DNA of 64,000 bases from Kocuria flava (GTDB lineage: Bacteria; Actinomycetota; Actinomycetes; Actinomycetales; Micrococcaceae), in contig NZ_CP013254.1 of NCBI RefSeq assembly GCF_001482365.1, positions 2,418,001-2,482,000 of the forward strand. The letters are read 5' to 3'. The notes beneath the pieces were generated by a model. The model saw only the letters and a program-made list of their open reading frames with translations, had not been told where the DNA came from and searched no databases. Positions 42,222 to 50,753 of this stretch are shown in pieces. Each line of letters starts with the position of its first letter. Position 1 is the first letter of the stretch. A program made the position numbers and the translations under genes.

Positions 42222-43280
42222 TCAGAACCCGAGGCGGGAGAGCAGCTTGGGGTCGCGCTGCCACTCCTTGGCGACCTTCACGTGCAGGTCGAGGTGGATG
42301 CGGGTGCCGAGCAGGGCCTCGATGGCGGCGCGGGAGCGGGTGCCGATCTCGCGCAGCCGGGCCCCGCCCTTGCCGATGACAATGGCCTTCTGCGACTGCC
42401 GCTCGACGTAGACGTTGACGCGCACGTCGAGCAGCGGGCGGTCCGCGGGCCGGCCCTCGCGGGGCACCATCTCCTCCACGACGACCGCCAGCGAGTGGGG
42501 CAGCTCGTCCCGCACGCCCTCCAGGGCCGCCTCGCGGACGAGCTCGGCGACCATCGTCAGCTCCGGCTCGTCGGTGAGCTCCCCGTCGGGGTACAGGGGC
42601 GGGGACTCGGGCATCCGCGCGACGAGCAGCCGCGCGAGGGCCTCGACCTGGAAGCCGTCCACGGCGGAGACGGGGATGACCTCGGCCCAGCCCGGCTCGC
42701 CGGGCGCGGGGCGGGGAGCCGGTGCCGCGCCGGCGCGGTGGCGGGGCTTGCGGGCGGACCGCTCGGCGCGCTCGGCCCGGGCCGCCTGCTCCTCGGCCAT
42801 GACGGAGCGGCCGAGCTCGGTGACGGCGAGCAGCTGCTCGGTCAGCTCGGCGCGGGAGACGGTGTCGGTCTTGGTGACGATCGCGACCACGGGCTTGTTC
42901 CCGGACGCGGCGAGCTGCTGGGCGATGTAGCGGTCGCCGGGGCCGATCTTCTCGTTGGCCGGCACGCAGAAGCCGATGACGTCGACCTCGGCGAGGGTGT
43001 CGGCGACGAGGTCGTTGAGCCGCTGTCCGAGCAGGGTCCGGGGCCGGTGCAGCCCCGGGGTGTCGACGAGCACGAGCTGGCCCTCGGGGCGGTGGACGAT
43101 CCCGCGGATGGTGTGCCGCGTCGTCTGGGGCCGGTTGGAGGTGATGGCCACCTTCTGGCCCACGAGGGCGTTGGTGAGGGTGGACTTCCCGGCGTTGGGC
43201 CGGCCCACGAGCACGGCGAAGCCGGCGCGGAACGGGCCGGCGGGCTCGCCGCCGGGTGCGGGGCGGTCGGGCTCAGACAT
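42222..43280 (-). CDS. era: ribosome-assembly GTPase Era
   Basis: 352 residues. G1 GRPNAGKS (26-33), G3 DTPG (73-76), G4 TKTD (136-139) and G5 VSA (204-206) are followed by a C-terminal KH domain (KAIVIGKGGARLREIGTRSR). It acts in 30S maturation by binding the 16S rRNA 3' end. About 40 basic/Ala/Pro residues (about 160-199) are inserted between G4 and G5, making the protein about 50 residues longer than usual. ATG 43280 overlaps the end of the CBS gene by 8 nt. The operon order phoH-ybeY-CBS-era is conserved. Confidence 0.95.
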   Translation of the reverse strand: MSEPDRPAPGGEPAGPFRAGFAVLVGRPNAGKSTLTNALVGQKVAITSNRPQTTRHTIRGIVHRPEGQLVLVDTPGLHRPRTLLGQRLNDLVADTLAEVDVIGFCVPANEKIGPGDRYIAQQLAASGNKPVVAIVTKTDTVSRAELTEQLLAVTELGRSVMAEEQAARAERAERSARKPRHRAGAAPAPRPAPGEPGWAEVIPVSAVDGFQVEALARLLVARMPESPPLYPDGELTDEPELTMVAELVREAALEGVRDELPHSLAVVVEEMVPREGRPADRPLLDVRVNVYVERQSQKAIVIGKGGARLREIGTRSRAAIEALLGTRIHLDLHVKVAKEWQRDPKLLSRLGF

Positions 43281-44613
43281 GGTGGTCCTCCTGCTGGGAC
43301 GGCGGGGCGGCGGGCGCCGTGGCGGCGGGGTCCACGGCGGTGGAGCCGGGCGGGACCCAGTCGGGGTCGCGGCGGACCTCGAGCTGGCCCACGCGGTTGC
43401 GTCGGCCCTCGAGGGTGACGGCCTCGAGGACGATGCCCTCGACGGTGGCGCGGGAACCCACGATGGGCACCCGGCCGATGGACTTCGCGAGCAGGCCGCC
43501 GGCGGTGTCGACCTCGTCGTCGTCGAGGTCGACCTCGAAGAGGTCGCCGAGGTCCTCGACGCCGAGGGCGGCCGAGATCCGGTAGCGGCCCCCGCCCAGG
43601 GCGACGACCTCGGGCTTCTCGCGGTCGTACTCGTCGACGATCTCCCCGAGCAGCTCCTCGATGAGGTCCTCGAGGGTCACGAGCCCGGCGGTCCCGCCGT
43701 ACTCGTCGACGACGACGGCGACGTGGATCGACTCCCGCTGCATCTCGCGCAGCAGCTCGTTGACCTTCTTGGACTCCGGGACGTAGCGCACCTCGCGGGC
43801 GAGGCGGGACAGCCCCGTGGCCGCGAGACGGGTGCTGCCGCGGTGGACGGCCTCGGCGAGGTCCTTCTGGTAGAGCACGCCCAGGACGTCGTCGGCGCTC
43901 TCGCCCACCACGGGGATGCGGGAGTAGCCGGAGCGGAAGAAGAGGTTCAGGGCGTCCTCGACGGTCCCGTCGTCGTCGACGGCGACCATGTCGGTGCGCG
44001 GGACCATCACGGCGCGCACGGCGGTGTCGTCGAGGTCGAAGACGGAGTGGAGCAGCTCGGCCTCGTCGTCCTCGATGAGGTCCTGGTCGGTCGAGCGGTC
44101 GACGAACTCGAGCAGCTCCTCCTCGGTGAGGTGGCCCGGCGTCGCCCGTCCGGGGTCCCGGGCGACGGCGGAGCCCAGCCGCACGAGCAGCCCCGGCACG
44201 GGCCCGAGCACGGTGCGCAGCACCCGCACGAGGCCCGCGGTCAGTCGCACGGTCCCCACCGGGTTGGCGCGGCCGATCTGGCGGGGCGAGACGCCCGTGA
44301 GCACGAAGCCGACCGCGGCCATGACCACGGTCGCGAGCAGCGCGGCCAGCCAGACGCGCTCGAGGGCGTCGAGCAGGGCGAGGGCGACCGCCACGGCCGA
44401 GGCGGTCTCGAACCACACCCGCCAGAACCGCAGGGCGTGCAGGTGCGCGGCGGGGCTCGCGAGGATCTTCGCCGCGGCGGAGCGGGGGGCGTCGCGCTCG
44501 ACGGCCTCCGCCGCGGAGCGGGGCAGGTAGGTCAGGCCCGTCTCGGCCGCGGTCAGCACGAAGGCGGTGCACAGGAAGCCGATCGCCGCGGCGATCAGGA
44601 CGGCGCTGGTCAC
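43273..44613 (-). CDS. CBS-domain membrane protein (DUF21/CorC-HlyC family)
   Basis: 446 residues. An N-terminal DUF21 (CNNM-like) transmembrane region (about 1-150) includes VLTAAETGLT and VLTGVSPRQIGRANPV. Two CBS domains follow (RAVMVPRTDMVAVDDDGTVEDAL... and YVPESKKVNELLREMQRE...VVDEYGGTAGLVTLEDLIEELLGEI). A C-terminal CorC/HlyC transporter-associated domain completes it. The family is linked to Mg2+/Co2+ transport. GTG 44613 starts 8 nt after the ybeY stop. Confidence 0.92.
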   Translation of the reverse strand: MTSAVLIAAAIGFLCTAFVLTAAETGLTYLPRSAAEAVERDAPRSAAAKILASPAAHLHALRFWRVWFETASAVAVALALLDALERVWLAALLATVVMAAVGFVLTGVSPRQIGRANPVGTVRLTAGLVRVLRTVLGPVPGLLVRLGSAVARDPGRATPGHLTEEELLEFVDRSTDQDLIEDDEAELLHSVFDLDDTAVRAVMVPRTDMVAVDDDGTVEDALNLFFRSGYSRIPVVGESADDVLGVLYQKDLAEAVHRGSTRLAATGLSRLAREVRYVPESKKVNELLREMQRESIHVAVVVDEYGGTAGLVTLEDLIEELLGEIVDEYDREKPEVVALGGGRYRISAALGVEDLGDLFEVDLDDDEVDTAGGLLAKSIGRVPIVGSRATVEGIVLEAVTLEGRRNRVGQLEVRRDPDWVPPGSTAVDPAATAPAAPPSQQEDHHV

Positions 44614-44621
44614 GGCGGTGC

Positions 44622-45128
44622 CTACTCCATGGTCTCGACCGGCGCGGGCCGGCCGAGGAAGTCGGTGAGCAGCTCCCGCTGGAGCTCGAACATGGTGCGG
44701 CGCTCCTCCGGCTCGGCGTGGTCGTGGCCCAGGAGGTGGAGGATCCCGTGCACGGTCAGCAGGCACAGCTCGTCGGCCGCGGGGTGGCCGGCGGCCTCGG
44801 CCTGGCGGAGGGCGACGGTGGGGCACAGGACGATGTCCCCGAGCGTTCCCTCGGCCGGGACCTCGGCGGTGCCGGGGCGCAGCTCGTCCATGGGGAAGGA
44901 CATGACGTCGGTGGGGCCGGGCAGGTCCATCCACTCGACGTGCAGCCGCGCCATCTCGTCCTCGTCCACCACGGCCACGGACAGCTCCGCGTCGGGGTGC
45001 ACGTGCAGGCGCTCGAGGGCGAACGCCGCCAGCCGGCCCAGCAGGCCGGTGTCCACGGCCGCCCAGGCCGGGCGGTCCTGCGGGGGGACCTCGTCGGGGC
45101 TCAGGCGGACGTCGAACTCGACGGCCAT
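44622..45128 (-). CDS. ybeY: endoribonuclease YbeY
   Basis: 168 residues. The zinc-binding H-x3-H-x5-H motif (H127, H131, H137 in HGILHLLGHDH) is intact, and TDVMSFPM and GDIVL match the family. YbeY matures the 3' end of 16S rRNA and works with Era, encoded two genes downstream. Its ATG shares a base with the phoH stop, so translation is coupled. Confidence 0.95.
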   Translation of the reverse strand: MAVEFDVRLSPDEVPPQDRPAWAAVDTGLLGRLAAFALERLHVHPDAELSVAVVDEDEMARLHVEWMDLPGPTDVMSFPMDELRPGTAEVPAEGTLGDIVLCPTVALRQAEAAGHPAADELCLLTVHGILHLLGHDHAEPEERRTMFELQRELLTDFLGRPAPVETME

Positions 45129-46198
45129 CAGGCGCTCTCCCCGTCATCGGCCGGGCGCTCGCCGCCGGGGGGCGTGCCCCTGCGCCGGCGCCGTTCGTCG
45201 CGGCGCCGGTTGACGGTGTCGAAGGCGTCGTAGGCGCTGACGATCCGGCTCACCAGCTCGTGGCGCACGACGTCCTCGGAGGTCATCTCCGTGAAGGCGA
45301 CGTCGTCGACCCCGCCCAGCACGTGCTGGACCTGGCGCAGGCCCGAGGAGGTGCCCCCGGGCAGGTCGACCTGGGTGACGTCGCCGGTGACGACCATCTT
45401 CGAGCCGAAGCCGAGCCGGGTGAGGAACATCTTCATCTGCTCGGGCGTCGTGTTCTGCGCCTCGTCGAGCACGATGAAGGCGTCGTTGAGGGTGCGCCCG
45501 CGCATGTAGGCCAGCGGGGCGACCTCGATGGTGCCGCTCTCCATGAGCCGCGGGATGGAGTCGGGGTCCATCATGTCGTGCAGCGCGTCGTAGAGCGGGC
45601 GCAGGTACGGGTCGATCTTCTCGCTCAGGGTGCCGGGCAGGAAGCCCAGCCGCTCCCCCGCCTCGACGGCCGGGCGGGTGAGGATGATCCGGTTGACCTC
45701 CTTGGCCTGCAGCGCCTGGACGGCCTTGGCCATCGCCAGGTACGTCTTGCCCGTGCCGGCCGGGCCGATGCCGAACACCACCGTGTGCTCGTCGATCGCG
45801 TCGACGTAGGCCTTCTGCCGCAGGGTCTTGGGCCGGATCTTGCGGCCGCGGCTGGAGAGGATGTTCTGGGTCAGGGCACCGCTGGGACGGGCGGAGAGGT
45901 CCCGGCCGATGATCTCCAGCAGCTGGCCGATGACCTGCGGGGTGATCGCGGTCTCCCGCCCGGCCAGGACCTTCAGCTCCTCGAACAGCGTCGTGACGAT
46001 CCGCACGGCGGGATCGGGACCCTCCAGCCCGAGTTCGAGGCCGCGGGGGCGGGTGGCCAGCCCCGGGAAGGCCGTCTCGACCTGGCGCAGCGTGTCGTCG
46101 CCCGGCCCCAGGCAGCGGACCATCGTCTCGCGGTCCGGGAAGGGGATGACGGCGCGGTTCGTCAGGGGGTGCGTGGTGCCGGGCAGCGTCTCAGTCAT
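45128..46198 (-). CDS. phoH: PhoH-like ATPase/RNA helicase-type protein
   Basis: 356 residues. Walker A GPAGTGKT (145-152) and Walker B FIVLDEAQN lie in the PhoH domain, with a PhoH N-terminal extension of about 120 residues (YbeZ type). It is first gene of the phoH-ybeY-CBS-era run. YbeZ partners YbeY in rRNA processing in E. coli. ATG 46198; no clear Shine-Dalgarno. The C-terminal tail is very basic (RRRDERRRRRG). Confidence 0.94.
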   Translation of the reverse strand: MTETLPGTTHPLTNRAVIPFPDRETMVRCLGPGDDTLRQVETAFPGLATRPRGLELGLEGPDPAVRIVTTLFEELKVLAGRETAITPQVIGQLLEIIGRDLSARPSGALTQNILSSRGRKIRPKTLRQKAYVDAIDEHTVVFGIGPAGTGKTYLAMAKAVQALQAKEVNRIILTRPAVEAGERLGFLPGTLSEKIDPYLRPLYDALHDMMDPDSIPRLMESGTIEVAPLAYMRGRTLNDAFIVLDEAQNTTPEQMKMFLTRLGFGSKMVVTGDVTQVDLPGGTSSGLRQVQHVLGGVDDVAFTEMTSEDVVRHELVSRIVSAYDAFDTVNRRRDERRRRRGTPPGGERPADDGESA

Positions 46199-46524
46199 GG
46201 GTCCGGCCGGGGCGGCCGTGCGCTCGCTTCCTCGTGGTCGTCGTGGACGGTCGGGTCCCGGGCGGGCGGCGCGGCGTGCGGGGCCCGTGCCGGGAGGTGC
46301 CTCCAGGGTACCGCGCCGGCCGGCGGGTGCGGGTGCGCCGCCGCCCGGATTGCGATTCGGTATCGGTCCGGGCCTCGGGGGCCTTCCGTGCGGGGTCGGC
46401 CGGTGCGGGCGTGCTTGGATGGTCGGGCCCTCCGGACAGGGGGGCCGGAGCGGGCGCCCGGACCCGTGCCGCCCGCCGCCCCCTCCCGTCCCGGTCCCGA
46501 CCCCCCGAGGTGCGCTCCCCCGCC
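46199..46524. other. 326-bp divergent intergenic region
   Basis: Between phoH and the GerMN lipoprotein gene. It should contain both promoters, but I could not place a convincing -10/-35 pair. No further coding signal. Confidence 0.45.
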
Positions 46525-47499
46525 ATGCCCGCTCCCCAGCCCCGCCCCCGACGTCCCCGTCGCGTCCCCGCCGCGCCCGTGCGCCGGGTGCGCGCGGCAG
46601 CCGCGCTGCTGGGCGCCGGCACGGTCCTGCTGACGGGGTGCGCGGCGCCGGGCCCGGGGGCCCCGGCCGGCACGGCGGCGCCGGGGACCGTCGGCCGCAG
46701 CGCCGCGACGCCTGCTCCGTCGGCCGCGACGACGGCCCGGGACGGCGCGGACACGGTCGCCACCCGCCGGCTGCCGGTCTACTGGGTGGGCGGGCCCGAG
46801 GGCCGGGAGCGGCTCTACCGCGAGCTGCGCGAGGCCCCGGTCGGCGCCCCCCGGGGCGGGGCGGACCCCATCGCGGCGGCCGCCCAGCTGATGGCCTCGG
46901 AGCGGCCCCGGGACCCGGACTACCGCAGCCTGTGGGGTGACGTCGAGCGGATCGGCACGTCGACCTCGCCCGACGGGACGATCACGGTGGACCTGCCCGC
47001 CGCGGCCGTGTCCGCGGAGCTGGAGCCGGACCGGGCCGGGCTGGCGGTCCAGCAGCTCGTGCACACGGTCACGGCGGCGGCCGCGACCTCCGGGCTGCTG
47101 CCGGCGAGCTCGCGCCCCGAGGTCGTGCTCCTGGTAGAGGGCCGGGCCGGCCAGGAGCTCTTCGGCGCCGTGCGCCCGGCGGGCCCGGTGGCCCCGGACG
47201 AGGACCTGGAGGCGCCGCTGTGGCTCGCCGGCCCCGAGGAGGACGCGCGCTCCGGCGGGGGCCTCGTCCTGTCGGGCCGGATCCGCTCCGGGGTCGAGGA
47301 GGGCCGCTGGACGGTCTCCGACCGGGAGGGGCGGCAGGTGGCCGGCGGCCGGATCGAGCCGGCCCCCGCCCGGGCCGGAGCGGCCCCGTTCCGGGCGGAG
47401 GTGCCGCTGGCGCCGGGGCGCTACACGGTCTCGGTCCGCGGGCGCGCCGGCGACGGGTCCGTGCGCGACGACAAGGCCGTGGAGGTCACCGCCTCCTGA
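46525..47499 (+). CDS. lipoprotein with GerMN and Gmad2 (Ig-like) domains
   Basis: 324 residues. Basic N-terminus and lipobox LTGC (Cys39) are followed by a GerMN domain (about 70-195: LPVYWVGGPEGRERLYREL...) and a C-terminal Gmad2 Ig-like domain (about 215-322). In mycobacteria GerMN lipoproteins such as LpqB occur with MtrAB; here no mtrAB is adjacent. It is exported and surface-anchored, probably envelope related. ATG 46525 gives a normal lipoprotein signal; longer upstream frames lack any signal. Confidence 0.82.
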   Translation: MPAPQPRPRRPRRVPAAPVRRVRAAAALLGAGTVLLTGCAAPGPGAPAGTAAPGTVGRSAATPAPSAATTARDGADTVATRRLPVYWVGGPEGRERLYRELREAPVGAPRGGADPIAAAAQLMASERPRDPDYRSLWGDVERIGTSTSPDGTITVDLPAAAVSAELEPDRAGLAVQQLVHTVTAAAATSGLLPASSRPEVVLLVEGRAGQELFGAVRPAGPVAPDEDLEAPLWLAGPEEDARSGGGLVLSGRIRSGVEEGRWTVSDREGRQVAGGRIEPAPARAGAAPFRAEVPLAPGRYTVSVRGRAGDGSVRDDKAVEVTAS

Positions 47500-47522
47500 G
47501 GTGCCGGCGGGCCCCGGTGCGC

Positions 47523-48314
47523 TCAGGCGTCCCCGCTCGCCCACCGGCCGAGCAGGGCGGCGAGCACGGCCAGGGCCGCCGGGCCGGCGGTGGAGCTGCG
47601 CAGCACCTCCCGGCCCAGCCGCACGGGCAGCGCCCCCGCCGCGCCCAGGCGCTTCAGCTCGGCCGGGGTGATGCCGCCCTCCGGGCCGACGACGAGCAGG
47701 ACCTCCTCGGCCCCCGCGAGGGCCTCGTCCTGCCCCCCGGAGGCCGGGGCGAGCAGGTCCACGAGGGGACGCTCGGCGTCCTCGTGCAGGACGAGAGCGA
47801 GCGTGCCGGGGCGGGCCGCCCGCCCGGCGAGGTCCTCGGTGCTCGCCAGGGGCGCCACCTCCGGCCAGGCCGCGCGGCGGGACTGCTTCGCCGCCGCGGC
47901 GACCGTGTGCACCCACTTCTCGTGGCTCTTCGCCGCACGCTCCCTGCGCCAGCGCACGATCGAGCGCTCGGCCTGCCAGGGCACGACGGCGTCGGCCCCG
48001 AGCTCGGTGGCCGTCTCCACGGCCAGCAGGTCGCGCTCGCCCTTGGCGAGGGCCTGGGCCAGGACGAGCCGCGGCGTGCGCACGGGCTCGGCGGCCACGG
48101 CGTCCACGCGCACCGTCATCCGCTCCCGCTCGGCGCCGGTCACCGTGCCCGCGGCCCGCAGGCCGTGCCCGTCCACGAGCTCGAGCCCGTCCCCGGCGCC
48201 GAGGCGGCGCACCGTCAGGGCGTGGCGGGCCTCCGGGCCCGTGACCACGACCTCGGCGCCGGGGGCGGCGGCCCCGAGCGTGCCGGGGTCGGCGCGGAAG
48301 ACGGGGCGGCTCAC
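47523..48314 (-). CDS. rsmE: 16S rRNA m3U1498 methyltransferase RsmE
   Basis: 263 residues, SPOUT methyltransferase. A PUA-like N-terminus (about 1-75) and the knotted SAM site (LLVVGPEGGITPAEL, LGREVLRSSTAGPAALA) are clear. It methylates U1498 in the 30S decoding region. GTG 48314 overlaps the dnaJ stop by 4 nt (GTGA). The operon order hrcA-dnaJ-rsmE is common in Gram-positives. Confidence 0.94.
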   Translation of the reverse strand: MSRPVFRADPGTLGAAAPGAEVVVTGPEARHALTVRRLGAGDGLELVDGHGLRAAGTVTGAERERMTVRVDAVAAEPVRTPRLVLAQALAKGERDLLAVETATELGADAVVPWQAERSIVRWRRERAAKSHEKWVHTVAAAAKQSRRAAWPEVAPLASTEDLAGRAARPGTLALVLHEDAERPLVDLLAPASGGQDEALAGAEEVLLVVGPEGGITPAELKRLGAAGALPVRLGREVLRSSTAGPAALAVLAALLGRWASGDA

Positions 48315-49462
48315 AGGTCGGTGAACCGGTCCCGCAGGCGGGAGAAGAACCCGCCGGAGCCGGCCGGGGAGTTCAGCGTGGTGCCGGTGGACTGCTCCTC
48401 GCCGCGCAGCCGGGCGAGCTGCTCGAGGAGCTCGCGCTGCTCGTCGTCGAGCCCGGAGGGGGTCTCGACCTCGAGGTGGACGTGCAGGTCGCCGCGGCCC
48501 CCGCCGCGCAGGCGGGTGGCGCCGAGGTCGTGGAGGGTGACGGTGTGCCCCGTCTGCGTGCCGGGCTCCACCGCGAGCTCGCGCTCGCCGTCGAAGGTCT
48601 CCAGCGTCAGCGTCGTCCCCAGCGCGGCGGAGGTCATGGGCAGGCGCACGCGGGCGTGCAGGTCGTCGCCCTGCCGCTCGAAGGTGGGGTCGGGGTCGAC
48701 CTTGAGCTCGACGTAGAGGTCGCCGTTGGGGCCCCCGGCGGTGCCGGCCTCGCCCTGGCCCGAGAGCCGGATCCGGTTGCCGGTGGAGACCCCGGCCGGG
48801 ATCTTGACGGTCAACGGGCGGCGGTCGCGCACGCGGCCCTCGCCGTAGCACTCGTGGCAGGGGTGCTTGATGACGGTGCCGAAGCCCTGGCAGGTGGCGC
48901 ACGGGGCGGCGGTGACGACGGTGCCGAGGATGGACTGGACCTGGCGCTGGACCTGCCCGGAGCCGTGGCAGACCTCGCAGGTCTCGGGCTGGGTGCCCTC
49001 CTGGCAGCACGTGCCGTTGCACGTGGGGCACACCACCGCCGTGTCGACCGTGATCTTCTTCTCGGTGCCGAAGACGGCGTCGCGCAGGGACACGCGCACG
49101 TTGATCAGCGCGTCCTGTCCCTGGCGGGTGCGGGAGGCCGGGCCGCGGCGGCCCGCCCCGGCGCCGCCGGCGCCCTGGAAGAAGGTGTCGAAGATGTCCT
49201 GGAAGCCGAAGCCGGTGCCGGGGAAGCCCCCGCCGAAGCCGGTGTCGGTGCCGTTCTCGTTGCCGGTGGCGTCGTAGACGCGCCGCTTCTCGGGGTCGGA
49301 GAGGACGTCGTGGGCGTGGGAGACGCGCTTGAACTCCTCGGCGGCCTCGGTGCCGGGGTTCACGTCCGGGTGCAGCCGGCGGGCCTTCTTCCGGTAGGCC
49401 TTCTTGATCTCCTCCGGGCTGGCGTCGCGGGACACGCCCAGGGTTTCGTAGTGATCGCTCAC
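48311..49462 (-). CDS. dnaJ: chaperone DnaJ (DnaJ2 type)
   Basis: 383 residues. J domain with HPD (31-33), Gly/Phe-rich linker (about 74-110), four CxxC zinc modules (CPTCNGTC, CEVCHGSG, CATCQGFG, CHECYGEG) and the C-terminal substrate-binding domain. It stimulates DnaK ATPase. The first zinc module lacks the usual second glycine, as is common in HrcA-linked DnaJ2 proteins. GTG 49462 starts at the family N-terminus. It is cotranscribed with hrcA under CIRCE control. Confidence 0.96.
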   Translation of the reverse strand: MSDHYETLGVSRDASPEEIKKAYRKKARRLHPDVNPGTEAAEEFKRVSHAHDVLSDPEKRRVYDATGNENGTDTGFGGGFPGTGFGFQDIFDTFFQGAGGAGAGRRGPASRTRQGQDALINVRVSLRDAVFGTEKKITVDTAVVCPTCNGTCCQEGTQPETCEVCHGSGQVQRQVQSILGTVVTAAPCATCQGFGTVIKHPCHECYGEGRVRDRRPLTVKIPAGVSTGNRIRLSGQGEAGTAGGPNGDLYVELKVDPDPTFERQGDDLHARVRLPMTSAALGTTLTLETFDGERELAVEPGTQTGHTVTLHDLGATRLRGGGRGDLHVHLEVETPSGLDDEQRELLEQLARLRGEEQSTGTTLNSPAGSGGFFSRLRDRFTDL

Positions 49463-49541
49463 CGTGGTCCGTTCTGTCGGGTCGGTCGGGATGCTGGTCG
49501 GGTGCTGCGCGGGGGACGGCGGGGGCCGGGGCCCGCGAGGG

Positions 49542-50543
49542 TCAGCCCCCGAGGATACGGGAGAGGTAGCGGGCCACCGCACGCACGGCGGCCATGGTGG
49601 ACGGGTAGTCCATGCGCATGGGCCCCACCACGCCCACCTTGGACTGGGCCTGCGGGCCGTAGCCGGTGGCCACCACGGCGGCCTCGGCCAGCGGGTCCAC
49701 GGCGCTGGGGGCGCCGATGCGCACCGCGACGCCGCGGGCGTCCTGCTCCATCTCGGAGAGCAGCCGGAGCATGACCACCTGCTCCTCGAGGGCTTCCAGG
49801 ACCGGCCCGATGCTCAGGTTGAAGTCCCCGGTGGCGCGGGCGAGGTTCGCGGTCCCGGCCATGGCCATGCGGTGCTCGGTCGAGCCGGCGGCGAGCGCGG
49901 AGACGGTCTCGGCGACGGCGGCGAGGGCGGGGGGTGCGGTGGCGGCGGCGAGCTCGAGGGCGTCGTGGACCTCGGTGAGGGTGCGGCCGGTGGTGGCGGC
50001 GAGGACGCGGGCGCGCAGTTCGAGGAGGGTGTCCTCGTCGAGGGGTGCGGGGACGGGGGCGACGCGCTGGACGACGCGGCCGTTGGTGGGGATGAGGACG
50101 ACGAGGACCTGGCCGGCGCCGAGGTCGACGAGCTCGACGTGGCGGACGGTGACGCCGGAGGCGTGGGGGTACTGGACGACGGCGACCTGGTGGGTGAGCT
50201 GGGCGAGCAGGCGCACGGTGCGCTCCATGACGTCGTCGATGTCGGCGGCGTCGTCGAGGAGGCTCTGGATGGCGCGGCGTTCGGGGCCGGAGAGGGGCTT
50301 GACGGCGGCGATGCGGTTGACGAAGGTGCGGTAGCCCTTGTCGGTGGGGATGCGCCCGGAGCTGGTGTGGGGGGCGGCGATGAGGCCCTCCTCCTCGAGG
50401 GCGGCCATGTCGTTGCGGACGGTGGCGGAGGAGACGCCGAGGCGGTGGCGCTCGACGAGGGCCTTGGAGCCGACGGGTTCGCGGTAGCGGACGTAGTCCT
50501 CGACGATGGCCTGCAGGACCTGCAGGCGTCTGGGCTGGTTCAC
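49542..50543 (-). CDS. hrcA: heat-inducible transcription repressor HrcA
   Basis: 333 residues. N-terminal winged-helix (RLQVLQAIVEDYVRYREPVGSKALVERHRLGVSSATVRNDMAALEEEGLI) and HrcA core (HTSSGRIPTDKGYRTFV...). It binds CIRCE operators and is released on heat shock when its chaperone is titrated. GTG 50543 is supported by GGAAGGAG about 7 nt upstream. A CIRCE element lies 72 nt upstream, so the hrcA-dnaJ-rsmE operon is self-regulated. Confidence 0.96.
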   Translation of the reverse strand: MNQPRRLQVLQAIVEDYVRYREPVGSKALVERHRLGVSSATVRNDMAALEEEGLIAAPHTSSGRIPTDKGYRTFVNRIAAVKPLSGPERRAIQSLLDDAADIDDVMERTVRLLAQLTHQVAVVQYPHASGVTVRHVELVDLGAGQVLVVLIPTNGRVVQRVAPVPAPLDEDTLLELRARVLAATTGRTLTEVHDALELAAATAPPALAAVAETVSALAAGSTEHRMAMAGTANLARATGDFNLSIGPVLEALEEQVVMLRLLSEMEQDARGVAVRIGAPSAVDPLAEAAVVATGYGPQAQSKVGVVGPMRMDYPSTMAAVRAVARYLSRILGG

Positions 50544-50614
50544 GTCGCGCTCCTTCCCCGGTCCCGGTCCGGCGCCCGTCGGTGGCGGTGGGTGGTCCCG
50601 GCGCGGGGCCGGGT

Positions 50615-50654
50615 CTGGCACTCGGGCGCTCACAGTGCCAGTTTCCCCAGTGTA
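50615..50654 (-). promoter_or_regulatory. CIRCE operator and promoter of hrcA-dnaJ
   Basis: CTGGCACTC (50615-50623), 9-nt spacer, CAGTGCCAG (50633-50641) matches the CIRCE consensus TTAGCACTC-N9-GAGTGCTAA with its GCACTC/AGTGC core. A minus-strand -10 TACACT (50654-50649) lies 7 nt before it, so HrcA would cover the transcription start. Confidence 0.85.
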
Positions 50655-50753
50655 GCCCCCGGGCGGGGGGCGGGGGCACGGGGTGTGGCCTGGTACGCTT
50701 CCGGCCGGTCCGCGGCCCCGTTGCCCGTGCGCGGGCCGGGAAGGGATGGACGG

